Program-made: the position numbers and the translations under genes
NCBI RefSeq assembly: GCF_030518195.1
Contig: NZ_JAULSC010000009.1
Location: forward strand, 81,280 to 145,279
Length of the DNA: 64,000 bases
Direction: 5' to 3'
Origin: Nocardioides cremeus
GTDB taxonomy: Bacteria; Actinomycetota; Actinomycetes; Propionibacteriales; Nocardioidaceae
Notes under the pieces: generated by a model
What the model saw: only the letters and a program-made list of their open reading frames with translations
Told to the model about the DNA's origin: nothing
Databases searched by the model: none
Shown: one piece after another, positions 20,097 through 30,614 of the stretch
Position numbering within the stretch: position 1 is the first letter of the stretch
Layout of the letters: the number at the start of each line of letters is the position of its first letter

Positions 20097-20980
20097 TCGG
20101 GCAGCGGCGGGGGCGTGCCGCCCCAGGCCGGGCAGATGGCCCGGTGGGCGCACCAGTCGCAGGCGCGGCTGCGCCGGGGCAGCCACTCGCCGCTCTCGCG
20201 GGCCGAGCTGATGGCCTCCCAGATGGCCTGGACCCGACGCTCGGTGGCCAGCAGGTCGGCCTCGTCGGGCTCGTAGCGCACGATCTCGCCGTTGCCCAGG
20301 TAGACCAGCTGCAGCAGCGCCGGCACCACGCCGCGGGTGCGCCAGAGCACCAGGGCGTAGAAGCGCATCTGGAACAGCGCGCGCTGCTCGAACCCCACCG
20401 CCGGTGAGCGCCCGGTCTTGTAGTCCACCACCCGCAGCGCGCCGTCGTCGGGCGCCACGTCGAGCCGGTCGACGAACCCGCGCAGCAGCAGCTTCGACTC
20501 CAGCACCGTCTCGACGTAGAGCTCGCGCTCGGCCGGCTCGAGACGGGTCGGGTCCTCGAGGGTGAACCAGCGCTCGAGCACCGTGCGACAGGAGGCGAGC
20601 CAGTGGGTGAAGTCGAGTGGTGGCCCGCCGTCGGCCCGCCCCGCCGGGTCGGGGTCGAAGAGCGCCACCAGCTCGGGCTCGGCCTCCGCGAGGGCCTCCC
20701 AGCTCGGCGCCAGCATCTCGCCCGCCCGGGCAGGGGTGCGCTCGGCGGCCGGGAGGTCGAACAGGTCCTCGAGCACCTTGTGCACCAGCGTGCCGCGCAC
20801 GGCGTCGGCCGAGGGCGGCTCGGGGAGCCGGTCGATCGTGCGGAAGCGGTAGAGCAGCGGGCAGGTGACGAAGTCACCGGCCCGGCTCGGCGAGAGCGTG
20901 CCCACGACGTGCACCCCGTCGACGGGCGTCGAGACGCGCTCGGCCGGCGAGGGGAGCGGGTCGGGGGCTGCCTGGCTCAT
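20027..20980 (-). CDS. RecB/Cas4-like PD-(D/E)XK nuclease with Fe-S cysteines
   Basis: A 317-residue single-domain exonuclease of the RecB family. Nuclease motifs: His67 in GTLVHKVLE, Asp171 in GFVDRLDV, and Asp186-x-Lys188 in VVDYKTG. Four cysteines (Cys40 in the N-terminal region; Cys274, Cys277 and Cys283 in CDWCAHRAIC) match the split Fe-S cluster of AddB/Cas4-type nucleases. There is no helicase domain and no CRISPR locus nearby. It is probably a stand-alone DNA repair or end-processing nuclease. The ATG is supported by TAGGGT (minus, 20988-20993) 7 bases upstream. The C-terminal tail of GSP repeats overlaps the convergent ABC gene by 70 bases. Confidence 0.9.
   Translation of the reverse strand: MSQAAPDPLPSPAERVSTPVDGVHVVGTLSPSRAGDFVTCPLLYRFRTIDRLPEPPSADAVRGTLVHKVLEDLFDLPAAERTPARAGEMLAPSWEALAEAEPELVALFDPDPAGRADGGPPLDFTHWLASCRTVLERWFTLEDPTRLEPAERELYVETVLESKLLLRGFVDRLDVAPDDGALRVVDYKTGRSPAVGFEQRALFQMRFYALVLWRTRGVVPALLQLVYLGNGEIVRYEPDEADLLATERRVQAIWEAISSARESGEWLPRRSRACDWCAHRAICPAWGGTPPPLPDQEPGSPGSPGSPGSAGHSGSAP
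20055..20090. repeat. Four 9-bp tandem repeats read in both strands
   Basis: Four consecutive imperfect 9-base units beginning GAGCC (starts 20055, 20064, 20073, 20082). On the plus strand they encode the EPG repeats at the end of the DppF-type ATPase. On the minus strand they encode the GSP repeats at the end of the RecB-like nuclease. Period 9 keeps both frames open, so repeat number can change without frameshift in either gene. Confidence 0.8.
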
Positions 20981-20987
20981 GCCGCGA

Positions 20988-21060
20988 ACCCTAGGCGTCC
21001 GTGCCGACAGTCCCGGGACAGTGGGCGAGCGCGGGCACCCGCACGGGGGTCGACTAGCCT
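20988..21060. promoter_or_regulatory. Divergent leaderless promoters, nuclease and site-2 protease
   Basis: TAGGGT on the minus strand (20988-20993) ends 7 bases before the nuclease ATG. TAGCCT on the plus strand (21055-21060) ends 6 bases before the protease ATG. The 86-base gap holds nothing else I can identify. Confidence 0.5.
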
Positions 21061-21066
21061 CGAGGG

Positions 21067-22212
21067 ATGTCCGCGACCCCGCCCGAGCCCAGGGCGTCCT
21101 CGCGACCGCCGGGCACCCTCAAGGTCGGCACGATCGCCGGCAGCGACGTGCTCGTCTCCTCGTCCTGGTTCCTGGTCGCCGGCCTGATCGCGGTGCTCGT
21201 CGCACCGCTCGTCGACGACGTGCAGCCGGGGCTGGGGAGCCTGAAGTACCTCGCCGGTGCCGCGTTCGCGGTGCTGCTCTACGGCTCGGTGCTGCTGCAC
21301 GAGGCCTCCCACGCGGTGGTGGCGCGCCGCTTCGGCTTCACCATCAGCTCGATCACCCTGCACTTCCTCGGTGGGATGACCTCGATCGAGGGGGAGGCCC
21401 GGCGCCCCCGCGAGGAGTTCTTCATCGCCGTGGTCGGCCCGCTCACCTCGATCGCAGTCGGGCTGGTCGCGCTGGCCGCCCACCCCTTCACCCCCGACGG
21501 GCTGCTGCTGCTCGCGGTGGAGGGCCTTATCTTCGCCAACCTCCTGGTGGGCGTGCTCAACCTCGTGCCCGGCCTGCCGCTCGACGGGGGCCGGGTGCTG
21601 AAGGCGGCGGTGTGGGGCCTGACCGGCAACATGCACCGGGGCACCGTCGTGGCCGGCTGGGGCGGCCGGGCCACCGCCGTGGCCGTGCTGGTCTGGCCCC
21701 TGGTCCAGGAGCCGCTCACCGGCGCGCAGCCCGACGTGCTCGACTTCGCGCTCGTGCTGGTGATCGCGATCTTCCTCTGGTCGGGCGCCACGGCCGCGAT
21801 GACCTCGGCGCGGCTGCGCGCGCGCCTGCCCCGCCTCGTCGCGCGCGACCTGGCCCGTCGCACCATCAGCGTGCCGGCCGACCTGCCCCTCGCCGAGGCG
21901 GTGCGCCGGGCCAACGAGGCGCACGCCGGCGGCATCGTCACCCTCGACCCCGGCGGCCGGCCCGTCGGCCTGGTGAGCGAGGCGGCCCTCGTCGCCACGC
22001 CGCAGGAGCGCCGTCCCTGGGTCCCCGCCTCGAGCGTGGCCCGCACCCTTGAGGCGGGGCTGCGGCTGCCGCTGGGGATCACCGGGGAGGACCTGGTGCG
22101 CGCCATCACCTCCACCCCGTCGGCGGAGTACCTGCTGGTGCACCCCGACGACTCCATCTACGGGGTGCTGGCCACCGACGACGTGGACCGCGTCTTTCGC
22201 GAATCGCGCTGA
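21067..22212 (+). CDS. Site-2 protease family (M50) metalloprotease with CBS-like C-terminus
   Basis: A 381-residue polytopic intramembrane protease. The zinc motif HEASH has His78, Glu79 and His82. The third ligand Asp173 is in NLVPGLPLDGGR, the second family signature. Membrane helices surround these (about 30-50, 63-83, 118-140, 145-168, 205-225). The C-terminal ~110 residues contain two repeats resembling CBS domains (ISVPADLPLAEAV and YLLVHPDDSIYGVLATDDV), which often bind nucleotides. The substrate is unknown; homologues cleave membrane-bound regulators. Its promoter is shared divergently with the nuclease. Confidence 0.9.
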   Translation: MSATPPEPRASSRPPGTLKVGTIAGSDVLVSSSWFLVAGLIAVLVAPLVDDVQPGLGSLKYLAGAAFAVLLYGSVLLHEASHAVVARRFGFTISSITLHFLGGMTSIEGEARRPREEFFIAVVGPLTSIAVGLVALAAHPFTPDGLLLLAVEGLIFANLLVGVLNLVPGLPLDGGRVLKAAVWGLTGNMHRGTVVAGWGGRATAVAVLVWPLVQEPLTGAQPDVLDFALVLVIAIFLWSGATAAMTSARLRARLPRLVARDLARRTISVPADLPLAEAVRRANEAHAGGIVTLDPGGRPVGLVSEAALVATPQERRPWVPASSVARTLEAGLRLPLGITGEDLVRAITSTPSAEYLLVHPDDSIYGVLATDDVDRVFRESR

Positions 22213-22239
22213 CCCCGAGGCGCCGCCTAGGGTTCGCCC

Positions 22240-23253
22240 GTGCCCGAGCAGCCGAACCCGACCGAGATCGACCAGCCGACCCCGAGCGAGCAGCAGCCGG
22301 GGGCGGCGTACCCCGACGTGCCCGCCGAGGCGTGGTCGGGCGTGCACCGCGGCCCGCTGCGCGAGGGCGAGTGGGTGCGCCTGACCGACAGCAAGGGACG
22401 CAAGCACAACTTCGAGCTGCAGGCCGGCAAGCGCTTCTTCTCCAACAAGGGCCACCTCGACCACGACGACCTGATCGGCCGCGAGGAGGGCTTCACCCTC
22501 GCCAGCTCCGCGGGCGGCGAGTACCTGGTCTTCCGGCCGCTGCTCTCGGAGTTCGTGGTCTCGATGCCGCGCGGCGCGGCCGTGGTCTACCCCAAGGACG
22601 CCGCCCAGATCGTGGCGATGGCCGACATCTTCCCGGGCGCACGCGTCGTGGAGGCCGGCGTCGGCTCGGGCGCCCTGACCTGCTCGCTGCTGCGGGCGGT
22701 GGGGCCCTGGGGGCGGGTGTCCTCCTTCGAGCGCCGCGAGGAGTTCGCCGACGTCGCGCGCCGCAACGTCAACCAGTTCTTCGGTGCTCCCGCCGACCAG
22801 ACCCACCCCGCCTGGGAGCTCACCCTCGGCGACCTCGCCGAGGCGCTGCCGGCCTCGGGCGAGCGCTGCGACCGGATCATCCTCGACATGCTCGCGCCCT
22901 GGGAGTGCCTCGACGCCGCTGCCGGCGCGCTCGTGCCCGGCGGGATCGTGTGCGCCTACGTCGCCACCACCACGCAGCTCTCGCGCTTCGTCGAGACGGT
23001 GCGCGCCCATGGCGGCTTCACCGAGCCGCAGCCCTGGGAGAGCCTGGTGCGCGACTGGCACGTCGAGGGCCTGGCGGTGCGCCCCGGCCACAAGATGATC
23101 GGGCACACCGCGTTCCTGGTCACCGCCCGCCGGCTGGCCCCGGGCCAGAAGCCGCTGCGCAAGACCCGGCGCCCGGCGCCCGGCGCCTACGGCCCCGACT
23201 ACTCGGGGCCCCGTCCGCCGGGGCTGCCCGTGGAGCCCGCCCCCGAGGACTGA
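22240..23253 (+). CDS. trmI: tRNA (adenine(58)-N1)-methyltransferase TrmI
   Basis: A 337-residue SAM-dependent enzyme that makes m1A58 in the tRNA T-loop, acting as a tetramer. An N-terminal small domain (VRLTDSKGRKH) is followed by the Rossmann-fold catalytic domain with motif I VVEAGVGSGALTCSLL (near 138-153), SSFERREEFADVARRN, and the conserved IILDMLAPWECL. A basic Pro-rich C-terminal tail is additional. The GTG start is supported by TAGGGT (22228-22233) ending 6 bases upstream. In many actinobacteria, as here, it directly precedes the proteasomal ATPase gene. Confidence 0.94.
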   Translation: MPEQPNPTEIDQPTPSEQQPGAAYPDVPAEAWSGVHRGPLREGEWVRLTDSKGRKHNFELQAGKRFFSNKGHLDHDDLIGREEGFTLASSAGGEYLVFRPLLSEFVVSMPRGAAVVYPKDAAQIVAMADIFPGARVVEAGVGSGALTCSLLRAVGPWGRVSSFERREEFADVARRNVNQFFGAPADQTHPAWELTLGDLAEALPASGERCDRIILDMLAPWECLDAAAGALVPGGIVCAYVATTTQLSRFVETVRAHGGFTEPQPWESLVRDWHVEGLAVRPGHKMIGHTAFLVTARRLAPGQKPLRKTRRPAPGAYGPDYSGPRPPGLPVEPAPED

Positions 23254-23357
23254 GCCGCCAGGACGCCGCCGCCGGCAAATCTCGCGCGCACCTCGGCGAG
23301 CCTCTTCCTTGACGAGGTGTCGCGGGTAGGGTCGAGTTCCACACAGGAGGTGCGCTG

Positions 23358-25142
23358 ATGTCGACATCCGATGGCAACTCGAACACCGGTCAGTCCCGCT
23401 CGTCCGGCCGCAGCCCGGAAGAGCTGCTCGGCCAGGTCCGCTTCCTGGAGGCCGAGGTCTCCGACCTGCGCCGGCGTCTCAGCGAGAGCCCCGGGTCCTC
23501 CCGCGGGCTGGAGATGCGCCTCAGCGACGCCCAGCGCTCGTTGGCCGCGGTCACCTCGCAGAACGAGCGCCTGGCCCAGACCCTGCGCGAGGCGCGCGAC
23601 CAGATCACCAAGCTCAAGGAGGAGGTCGACCGGCTCGCCCAGCCGCCGGCCGGCTTCGGCACCTTCCTGGCCCGCAACGACGACGACTCGGTCGACGTCT
23701 TCACCGGCGGGCGCAAGCTGCGTGTCAACGTCAGCCCCGGCGTCGAGCTCGACGAGCTGACCCGCGGCCAGGAGGTGATGCTCAACGAGGCGATGAACGT
23801 CGTGGCCGCCCTCGACTTCGAGGAGGTCGGAGAGGTCGTGATGTTCAAGGAGCTGCTCGCCGACGGCGAGCGCGCGCTGGTCATCGCCAACGCCGACGAG
23901 GAGCGGGTGGTGCGGCTCGCCGAGCCGCTGCGCGGTGACACGATCCGGGCCGGCGACTCGCTGCTGCTCGACGCCCGCGCCGGCTACGTCTACGAGAAGG
24001 TGCCCAAGTCCGAGGTCGAGGAGCTGGTGCTCGAGGAGGTCCCCGACATCGCCTACGAGTCGATCGGTGGCCTCAGCGGCCAGATCGAGGCGATCCAGGA
24101 CGCCGTCGAGCTGCCCTACCTCTACCCCGAGCTGTTCAAGGAGCACGAGCTCAAGCCGCCCAAGGGCGTGCTGCTCTACGGCCCCCCGGGCTGCGGCAAG
24201 ACGCTGATCGCCAAGGCGGTGGCCAACTCGCTGGCCAAGAAGGTCGCGGCGCGCAACGCGGAGTCGGGCCAGGGCACCGAGGTCAAGTCCTACTTCCTCA
24301 ACATCAAGGGCCCCGAGCTGCTCAACAAGTACGTCGGCGAGACCGAGCGCCACATCCGGCTGGTCTTCCAGCGGGCCCGCGAGAAGGCCAGCAGCGGCAC
24401 CCCGGTGATCGTGTTCTTCGACGAGATGGACTCGCTCTTCCGCACCCGCGGCAGCGGCGTCTCCTCCGACGTCGAGAACACCATCGTCCCGCAGCTGCTC
24501 AGCGAGATCGACGGCGTCGAGCTGCTCGAGAACGTGCTGGTCATCGGCGCCTCCAACCGCGAGGACATGATCGACCCGGCGATCCTGCGCCCCGGACGCC
24601 TCGACGTGAAGATCAAGATCGAGCGCCCCGACGCCGAGTCGGCCCGCGACATCTTCAGCAAGTACCTGACCCCCGGCCTGCCGCTGCACAGCGACGACCT
24701 GGGCGAGTTCGGCGGCGACCGCTCGGCGTGCGTCGAGGCGATGATCCGGGCCACGGTCGAGCGGATGTACGCCGAGACCGAGGAGAACCGCTTCCTCGAG
24801 GTCACCTACGCCAACGGCGACAAGGAGGTCCTCTACTTCAAGGACTTCAACTCCGGGGCGATGCTGCAGAACATCGTGGACCGCGCCAAGAAGATGGCCA
24901 TCAAGGACTTCATCGACCACGACCAGCACGGGCTGCGCGTCAGCCACCTGCTGCAGGCGTGCGTCGACGAGTTCAAGGAGAACGAGGACCTGCCCAACAC
25001 CACCAACCCCGACGACTGGGCACGGATCTCGGGCAAGAAGGGCGAGCGCATCGTCTTCATCCGCACCCTGGTCACCGGCAAGCAGGGCACCGAGCCGGGC
25101 CGCTCCATCGACACCGTCGCCAACACCGGCCAGTACCTCTAG
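23358..25142 (+). CDS. arc: Proteasomal AAA+ ATPase ARC (Mpa)
   Basis: Hexameric ATPase that recognises pupylated proteins, unfolds them and feeds them to the 20S proteasome. In order over 594 residues: an N-terminal coiled coil (about 20-95) that binds Pup; OB-fold domains (about 98-245); an AAA+ domain with Walker A GPPGCGKT (275-282) and Walker [11 protein letters not shown] (Asp/Glu near 355); [17 protein letters not shown]; and the C-terminal QYL, the tail that opens the proteasome gate. A strong AGGAGG precedes the ATG. It starts the Pup-proteasome locus, although a methyltransferase gene on the other strand separates it from dop. Confidence 0.97.
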   Translation: MSTSDGNSNTGQSRSSGRSPEELLGQVRFLEAEVSDLRRRLSESPGSSRGLEMRLSDAQRSLAAVTSQNERLAQTLREARDQITKLKEEVDRLAQPPAGFGTFLARNDDDSVDVFTGGRKLRVNVSPGVELDELTRGQEVMLNEAMNVVAALDFEEVGEVVMFKELLADGERALVIANADEERVVRLAEPLRGDTIRAGDSLLLDARAGYVYEKVPKSEVEELVLEEVPDIAYESIGGLSGQIEAIQDAVELPYLYPELFKEHELKPPKGVLLYGPPGCGKTLIAKAVANSLAKKVAARNAESGQGTEVKSYFLNIKGPELLNKYVGETERHIRLVFQRAREKASSGTPVIVFFDEMDSLFRTRGSGVSSDVENTIVPQLLSEIDGVELLENVLVIGASNREDMIDPAILRPGRLDVKIKIERPDAESARDIFSKYLTPGLPLHSDDLGEFGGDRSACVEAMIRATVERMYAETEENRFLEVTYANGDKEVLYFKDFNSGAMLQNIVDRAKKMAIKDFIDHDQHGLRVSHLLQACVDEFKENEDLPNTTNPDDWARISGKKGERIVFIRTLVTGKQGTEPGRSIDTVANTGQYL

Positions 25143-25162
25143 GCCGCACGCACGAGCTCGGC

Positions 25163-25789
25163 TCAGGCGGGGCGGGTGGCCACGGCGCGGTAGCCGTAGG
25201 ACCACGGGCGCCCGACCGCGGGGCCGGGCAGGTAGCGCTGCTCGCTGTCCTCGACCCGCAGCCCGGCGTCGGTCACCAGCCGCAGCGGGTCGCGGGTCAG
25301 GTGGCAGCCGCCGGCGACCCGGCGCTGCACCGGCTCGAGCCGGTGCTGCCAGGCGCGCACCCGGTCGTCGGGGGAGACGCCGTGCTCGAGCAGGTGCATC
25401 CGGCCACCGGGCCGCAGCACCCGGTGCACCTCGCGCGCCGCGAGCTCGGCGTCGGGGATGGTGCACAGGCTGAAGGTGCACAGCACGGCGTCGTACGCCG
25501 CGTCGGGCGCGTCGAGGCGCTGGCCGTCGAGGCCGACCCGCCGCACCGGCACCGGACTCTCGCGGCGCCGGGCCTCGGAGAGCGACCAGCCGAGGTCGGA
25601 GGGCTCGACCGCGTCGAGCGAGACCACCTCGGCGGGCAGGTGCTCGAGGTTGAGCCCCGACCCGAACCCGATCTCCAGGACCCGGCCGGCCAGGCCCTCG
25701 CAGGTGGCCGCCCGCAGCCGCTGCACCGGTGCCGTGGCCAGGGCCCGGTCGACCAGGTGCGGCAGCACCCGCTCCTCCCACATGCTCAT
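25163..25789 (-). CDS. Class I SAM-dependent methyltransferase
   Basis: A 208-residue Methyltransf_11-type protein. Motif I is [15 protein letters not shown] (near 37-51), followed by [11 protein letters not shown], and motif IV-like [12 protein letters not shown] and [13 protein letters not shown]. The target is unknown; similar proteins methylate small molecules or quinone/phospholipid precursors. The frame is open beyond the start, but ATG 25789 has TAGGCT (minus, 25797-25802) 7 bases upstream. ATG 25783 is a minor alternative. It interrupts the usual arc-dop neighbourhood on the opposite strand and shares a divergent promoter region with dop. Confidence 0.87.
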   Translation of the reverse strand: MSMWEERVLPHLVDRALATAPVQRLRAATCEGLAGRVLEIGFGSGLNLEHLPAEVVSLDAVEPSDLGWSLSEARRRESPVPVRRVGLDGQRLDAPDAAYDAVLCTFSLCTIPDAELAAREVHRVLRPGGRMHLLEHGVSPDDRVRAWQHRLEPVQRRVAGGCHLTRDPLRLVTDAGLRVEDSEQRYLPGPAVGRPWSYGYRAVATRPA

Positions 25790-25796
25790 GGCCCAG

Positions 25797-25835
25797 AGCC
25801 TACGGCCGGGCCGCGCGACGGCACCCGCGTAGGCT
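25797..25835. promoter_or_regulatory. Divergent leaderless promoters, methyltransferase and dop
   Basis: Identical TAGGCT hexamers face outwards. The minus-strand copy (25797-25802) ends 7 bases before the methyltransferase ATG. The plus-strand copy (25830-25835) ends 6 bases before the dop ATG. Confidence 0.5.
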
Positions 25836-25841
25836 CGGGGC

Positions 25842-27350
25842 ATGAGTGTGAGACGGGTGATGGGGACCGAGGTCGAGTACGGCATCTCGGTGCCCGGCCA
25901 GCCCAGCGCCAACCCGATGGTGGCCTCGTCGCAGGTGGTCAACGCCTACGCGACGGCGACCGTGAAGGCGCGCCGGGCCCGCTGGGACTTCGAGGAGGAG
26001 TCGCCGCTGCGCGACGCCCGCGGCTTCGACATGTCGCGACAGGTGGCCGACCAGTCCCAGCTCACCGACGAGGACCTGGGGCTGGCCAACGTCATCCTGA
26101 CCAACGGCGCCCGTCTCTACGTCGACCACGCGCACCCGGAGTTCTCCACCCCCGAGGTCACCACCCCGCTCGACATCGTGCGCTGGGACAAGGCCGGCGA
26201 GCTGGTGATGCTCGACGCCGCCCGGCGCGCCGGGCAGATGCCCGGCGGGGCACCGATCGTGCTCTACAAGAACAACACCGACGGCAAGGGCGCCTCCTAC
26301 GGCGCGCACGAGAACTACCTGATGCGCCGCTCCACCCCGTTCGCCGACATCGTGCACCACCTGACGCCCTTCTTCGTCAGCCGTCAGGTCGTGTGCGGCG
26401 CCGGGCGCGTCGGCATCGGCCCCGACGGGCGCGAGCACGGCTACCAGGTCAGCCAGCGCGCCGACTTCTTCGAGGTCGAGGTCGGTCTCGAGACCACCCT
26501 GAAGCGGCCGATCATCAACACCCGCGACGAGCCGCACGCCGACCCCGAGAAGTACCGCCGCCTGCACGTCATCATCGGCGACGCGAACCTCGCGGAGGTC
26601 TCGACGTACCTCAAGGTCGGCACCACCGCACTGGTGCTGGCGATGATCGAGGACCGGTTCATCGACGCGGACCTGAGCGTGGAGAGCCCCGTCTCCGCGC
26701 TGCGCGCGGTCTCGCACGACCCGGGTCTCACGCACCTGCTCACCCTGCGCGACGGGCGCCGGCTCACCGCGGTGCAGCTGCAGATGGAGTACCTCGACCT
26801 GGCCCGCAAGTACGTCGAGGACCGGCTCGGCAGCGACGCCGACCCCCAGACCGTCGACGTGCTGGCCCGCTGGGAGTCGGTGCTCGACCGGCTCGAGCGC
26901 GACCCGATGTCGCTGGCCGGCGAGCTCGACTGGGTAGCCAAGCTCAAGCTGCTCGAGCAGTACCGCGATCGCGACGGCCTGGCCTGGGACGACGCCAAGC
27001 TGCAGCTCATCGACTACCAGTACTCCGACATCCGCCCCGACAAGGGCCTCTACCAGCGCCTGGTCCGGGCCGGGCGCATCGAGCGACTGCTCGACGACGC
27101 CTCGGTCGAGGACGCCATGCACGACCCGCCGCACGACACGCGGGCCTACTTCCGGGGCCGCTGCCTGGAGAAGTTCCCCGACGCGGTGGCCGCGGCGTCG
27201 TGGGACTCCGTCATCTTCGACCTGCCTGGGCGCGAGTCGCTGCAGCGGGTGCCGACCATCGACCCGCTGCGCGGCAGCCGGGCCCACGTCGGCGACCTCA
27301 TCGACCGCTGCTCAACGGCCTCCGAGCTCTTCGCGGCCCTCACGAGCTGA
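25842..27350 (+). CDS. dop: Depupylase / Pup deamidase Dop
   Basis: Converts the C-terminal Gln of Pup to Glu so that PafA can ligate it, and also removes Pup from substrates. At 502 residues it is full length and has the glutamine-synthetase-like fold of the carboxylate-amine ligase family. The N-terminal GTEVEYGI carries metal-binding glutamates, and a Dop-type insertion loop follows near 40-80. [20 protein letters not shown] and [12 protein letters not shown] are shared with PafA. Leaderless start as described for the promoter region. pup begins 27 bases downstream. Confidence 0.96.
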   Translation: MSVRRVMGTEVEYGISVPGQPSANPMVASSQVVNAYATATVKARRARWDFEEESPLRDARGFDMSRQVADQSQLTDEDLGLANVILTNGARLYVDHAHPEFSTPEVTTPLDIVRWDKAGELVMLDAARRAGQMPGGAPIVLYKNNTDGKGASYGAHENYLMRRSTPFADIVHHLTPFFVSRQVVCGAGRVGIGPDGREHGYQVSQRADFFEVEVGLETTLKRPIINTRDEPHADPEKYRRLHVIIGDANLAEVSTYLKVGTTALVLAMIEDRFIDADLSVESPVSALRAVSHDPGLTHLLTLRDGRRLTAVQLQMEYLDLARKYVEDRLGSDADPQTVDVLARWESVLDRLERDPMSLAGELDWVAKLKLLEQYRDRDGLAWDDAKLQLIDYQYSDIRPDKGLYQRLVRAGRIERLLDDASVEDAMHDPPHDTRAYFRGRCLEKFPDAVAAASWDSVIFDLPGRESLQRVPTIDPLRGSRAHVGDLIDRCSTASELFAALTS

Positions 27351-27377
27351 GGCGGTGCCGTCGGCTAGGGTCGGAGC

Positions 27378-27575
27378 ATGGCCCAGGAGCAGAAGCAGCC
27401 GCGCAAGTCGACGGAGACCGAGGAGTCGGTCGAGACCGCCCCGGAGACCGATGTCGCCGAGCGCAAGGAGGCGCTCGACAGCGACGTCGACGACATCCTC
27501 GACGAGATCGACGACGTGCTGGAGTCCAACGCCGAGGACTTCGTGAAGTCGTTCATCCAGAAGGGCGGCCAGTGA
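27378..27575 (+). CDS. pup: Prokaryotic ubiquitin-like protein Pup
   Basis: A 65-residue intrinsically disordered, very acidic tag protein. The C-terminal half ([22 protein letters not shown]) forms the helix that binds the ARC coiled coil. It ends in GGQ, so it needs deamidation by Dop to GGE before PafA can attach it to substrate lysines. The ATG is supported by TAGGGT (27366-27371) ending 6 bases upstream, suggesting a dedicated leaderless promoter within the dop-pup gap. The stop overlaps the prcB GTG by 4 bases. Confidence 0.98.
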   Translation: MAQEQKQPRKSTETEESVETAPETDVAERKEALDSDVDDILDEIDDVLESNAEDFVKSFIQKGGQ

Positions 27576-28417
27576 GCGGGGGCGACCCGCGCCTGCCGGC
27601 CGGCTACCTGCAGCCCGGCACGTCGTCCTTCGCCGACTTCCTGGCCTCCCAGTCGCCCGAGCTGCTGCCGGGGCGCCGCACGCTCCCGGCGGGGCAGGCC
27701 CACGACCTGGCGCCGCACGGCACCACGATCGTGGCCGCGACGTACCCCGGCGGCGTGCTGCTGGCCGGTGACCGGCGCGCCACGATGGGCAACATCATCG
27801 CCTCGCGCGACATCGAGAAGGTCTTCGCCACCGACGAGTTCTCCGCCGCCGGCATCGCCGGCACGGCCGGGCTGGCCGTCGAGCTGGTGCGGCTCTTCCA
27901 GACCGAGCTGGAGCACTACGAGAAGATCGAGGGCACCAGGCTCTCGCTCGACGGCAAGGCCAACCGGCTCTCCGCGCTGATCCGCGGCAACCTCGGGATG
28001 GCCATGCAGGGCCTCGCGGTGGTGCCCCTCTTCGTCGGGTACGACGTCGACGCGGCGGCCGGACGGATCTTCAGCTACGACGTGACCGGCGGGCGCTACG
28101 AGGAGACCGGCTACCACGCGGTGGGCTCGGGCTCGCTCTTCGCCCGGGGCGCGCTGAAGAAGCTCTACCGCCCCGACCTGGGCGAGGACGACGTGATCAC
28201 CCTGGCCGTCCAGGCGCTCTACGACGCCGCCGACGACGACTCCGCCACCGGCGGGCCCGACGTCGCGCGACGGATCTTCCCGATGGTGCACCTGATCAGC
28301 GCCGAGGGCGGGCGCACGATCGAGGAGGACCGCGTCGCGGAGGTCTCCGAGCGCGTCATCGCCGGCCGGATGGGCCGGCCCGACGGACCCCACGCCCCGC
28401 TGACCGGAGGTGCCTGA
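27572..28417 (+). CDS. prcB: 20S proteasome beta subunit PrcB
   Basis: Catalytic subunit of the 20S proteasome core, 281 residues with a propeptide. The autoprocessing site is [13 protein letters not shown], so mature PrcB begins with the N-terminal nucleophile Thr51. The general-base Lys and Asp lie in [12 protein letters not shown]. The frame is open far upstream, but the GTG at 27572 overlaps the pup stop (GTGA) and gives a propeptide of 50 residues, typical for actinobacteria. It is translationally coupled to pup. Confidence 0.97.
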   Translation: MSGGDPRLPAGYLQPGTSSFADFLASQSPELLPGRRTLPAGQAHDLAPHGTTIVAATYPGGVLLAGDRRATMGNIIASRDIEKVFATDEFSAAGIAGTAGLAVELVRLFQTELEHYEKIEGTRLSLDGKANRLSALIRGNLGMAMQGLAVVPLFVGYDVDAAAGRIFSYDVTGGRYEETGYHAVGSGSLFARGALKKLYRPDLGEDDVITLAVQALYDAADDDSATGGPDVARRIFPMVHLISAEGGRTIEEDRVAEVSERVIAGRMGRPDGPHAPLTGGA

Positions 28418-28421
28418 GCCG

Positions 28422-29201
28422 ATGAGCGCTCCTTTCTACGTCTCGCCCGAGCAGCTGATGAAGGACCGGGCCGACTTCGCCCGCAAGGGCATCGCCCGGG
28501 GCCGCTCGGTGGTGGCCGTGCAGTACGCCGACGGCATCCTCTTCGCCTCCGAGAACCCCTCGCAGGCGCTGCACAAGGTCTCGGAGATCTACGACCGGAT
28601 CGCCTTCGCGGCCGTCGGTCGCTACAACGAGTTCGAGAACCTGCGCATCGCCGGGGTCCGGCTGGCCGACATGCGCGGCTACGCCTACGACCGTCGTGAC
28701 GTGACCGGCCGTGGGCTGGCCAACGCCTACGCCCAGACCCTGGGCACGATCTTCTCCAGCGGTGGGGAGAAGCCCTACGAGGTGGAGCTCTTCGTCGCCG
28801 AGATCGGTCGCAGCAGCACCGAGGACCAGCTCTACCGGCTGACCTACGACGGCCAGGTCGCCGACGAGCACCAGTACGCCGTGATGGGCGGCGCGGCCGA
28901 GTCGGTCGCCGGCTACCTCGAGGAGCACTACCGCCCCGACGCCGACCTCGACAGCGCCCTGGCGCTGGCGGTGGCCGCGCTGGGCCACAACGAGACCGAG
29001 GACCGCCGGATCCCGGCCCAGGACCTCGAGGTCGCCGTCCTCGACCGCACCCGCACCCAGCCGCGCAAGTTCCGCAGGCTCAGCCCGGCGCGCATCGAGC
29101 AGGTGCTCGCACAGCTGTCCCCGGAGCCCGCGGCGGCTTCCGGATCGGCTGGGCCCGCTGCGTCGTCGGCGAGCGACGACGAGCCGCCGATCGCTCCCTG
29201 A
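28422..29201 (+). CDS. prcA: 20S proteasome alpha subunit PrcA
   Basis: Structural and gate-forming subunit of the 20S core, 259 residues. The N-terminal [24 protein letters not shown] is the typical gate/H0 helix of actinobacterial PrcA. There is no propeptide or catalytic Thr. The C-terminal ~30 residues are Ala/Ser-rich and disordered. I chose ATG 28422, 4 bases after the prcB stop with GGAGG upstream, because the family starts there. An in-frame GTG at 28410 would add four residues and overlap prcB. Confidence 0.96.
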   Translation: MSAPFYVSPEQLMKDRADFARKGIARGRSVVAVQYADGILFASENPSQALHKVSEIYDRIAFAAVGRYNEFENLRIAGVRLADMRGYAYDRRDVTGRGLANAYAQTLGTIFSSGGEKPYEVELFVAEIGRSSTEDQLYRLTYDGQVADEHQYAVMGGAAESVAGYLEEHYRPDADLDSALALAVAALGHNETEDRRIPAQDLEVAVLDRTRTQPRKFRRLSPARIEQVLAQLSPEPAAASGSAGPAASSASDDEPPIAP

Positions 29202-29246
29202 GCCGAGGTCCCCCCACGACGACCACCCTGGTCGTAGTGTTCACCC

Positions 29247-30608
29247 ATGGACCGCCGGATCTTCGGGATCGAGAACGAGTACGGCGTCACGTGCACGTTC
29301 AAGGGGCAGCGACGGCTCAGCCCCGACGAGGTGGCGCGCTACCTGTTCCGCAAGGTCGTCAGCTGGGGACGCAGCAGCAACGTCTTCCTGCGCAACGGCG
29401 CCCGGCTCTACCTCGACGTGGGCAGCCACCCCGAGTACGCGACGCCGGAGTGCGACGACATCGCCGAGCTGGTCACCCACGACAAGGCCGGTGAGCGGGT
29501 CCTCGAGGGCCTGCTGCTCGACGCCGAGCAGCGCCTGCACGACGAGGGCATCGCCGGCGAGATCTACCTGTTCAAGAACAACACCGACTCCGCCGGCAAC
29601 TCCTACGGCTGCCACGAGAACTACCTGGTGGGCCGGGCGGGGGAGTTCTCCCGGCTGGCCGACATCCTGATCCCGTTCCTGGTCACCCGCCAGATCATCG
29701 TGGGGGCCGGCAAGGTCACCCAGACCCCGCGCGGCGCGTCGTACTCGGTCTCGCAGCGCGCCGAGCACATCTGGGAGGGCGTCAGCAGCGCCACCACCCG
29801 CTCGCGCCCGATCATCAACACCCGCGACGAGCCGCACGCCGACGCCGAGAAGTACCGGCGCCTGCACGTCATCGTGGGCGACTCGAACATGTCGGAGACG
29901 ACCACCCTGCTCAAGGTCGCCAGCTGCGACCTGGTGCTGCGGATGATCGAGGAGGGCGTGGTGATGCGCGACCTCACGATGGAGAACCCGATCCGGGCGA
30001 TCCGCGAGATCGCGCACGACACCACCGGGCGCCGCAAGGTGCGCCTGGCCAACGGCCGCGAGGCCAGCGCCCTGGAGATCCAGGCGGAGTACCTGTCGAG
30101 GGCGCGCGACTTCGTCGACCGGCGCGAGATCAGCACCCCGGTCATCGAGCAGGCCCTCGACCTGTGGGAGCGCACCCTCAAGGCGGTGGAGTCCGACGAC
30201 CTGGGCCTGGTCGACCGCGAGATCGATTGGGTCATCAAGTGGAAGCTGATGGAGGCCTACCGGGCCAAGCACGGCCTCCCGCTCGGGCACGCCCGGGTCG
30301 CCCAGCTCGACCTGGCCTACCACGACATCCACCGCGGGCGCGGCCTCTACTACCTGCTCGAGAAGCGCGGCCAGGTCGCCAGGGTGAGCACCGACCTGAA
30401 GATCTTCGAGGCCAAGTCGGTGCCGCCGCAGACGACCCGAGCACGCCTGCGGGGCGAGTTCATCCGCCGCGCCCAGGAGCGTCGCCGCGACTTCACCGTC
30501 GACTGGGTGCACCTCAAGCTCAACGACCAGGCCCAGCGCACGGTGCTGTGCAAGGACCCCTTCAAGGCCTACGACGACCGGGTCCAGCGCCTCATCGAGG
30601 GCATGTAG
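29247..30608 (+). CDS. pafA: Pup-protein ligase PafA
   Basis: ATP-dependent ligase that couples the C-terminal Glu of Pup to substrate lysines. 453 residues, paralogous to Dop. The N-terminal GIENEYG has the metal-binding glutamate, [18 protein letters not shown] holds the catalytic-base Asp, and the signature segments [20 protein letters not shown] and [13 protein letters not shown] follow. The Dop-specific insertion is absent. The ATG is supported by TAGTGT (29235-29240) ending 6 bases upstream. A hairpin follows the stop, so pafA may end the first transcription block of the locus. Confidence 0.97.
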   Translation: MDRRIFGIENEYGVTCTFKGQRRLSPDEVARYLFRKVVSWGRSSNVFLRNGARLYLDVGSHPEYATPECDDIAELVTHDKAGERVLEGLLLDAEQRLHDEGIAGEIYLFKNNTDSAGNSYGCHENYLVGRAGEFSRLADILIPFLVTRQIIVGAGKVTQTPRGASYSVSQRAEHIWEGVSSATTRSRPIINTRDEPHADAEKYRRLHVIVGDSNMSETTTLLKVASCDLVLRMIEEGVVMRDLTMENPIRAIREIAHDTTGRRKVRLANGREASALEIQAEYLSRARDFVDRREISTPVIEQALDLWERTLKAVESDDLGLVDREIDWVIKWKLMEAYRAKHGLPLGHARVAQLDLAYHDIHRGRGLYYLLEKRGQVARVSTDLKIFEAKSVPPQTTRARLRGEFIRRAQERRRDFTVDWVHLKLNDQAQRTVLCKDPFKAYDDRVQRLIEGM

Positions 30609-30614
30609 CCCCGG

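Noticed and set aside
20027..20980. The RecB/Cas4-like nuclease as part of a CRISPR system
   Set aside because: There are no repeat arrays or other cas genes in the window. The protein fits stand-alone actinobacterial RecB-like nucleases.
28410..28421. GTG 28410 as an earlier start for prcA
   Set aside because: It would add four residues and overlap the prcB stop. GGAGG placement and the family N-terminus favour ATG 28422.
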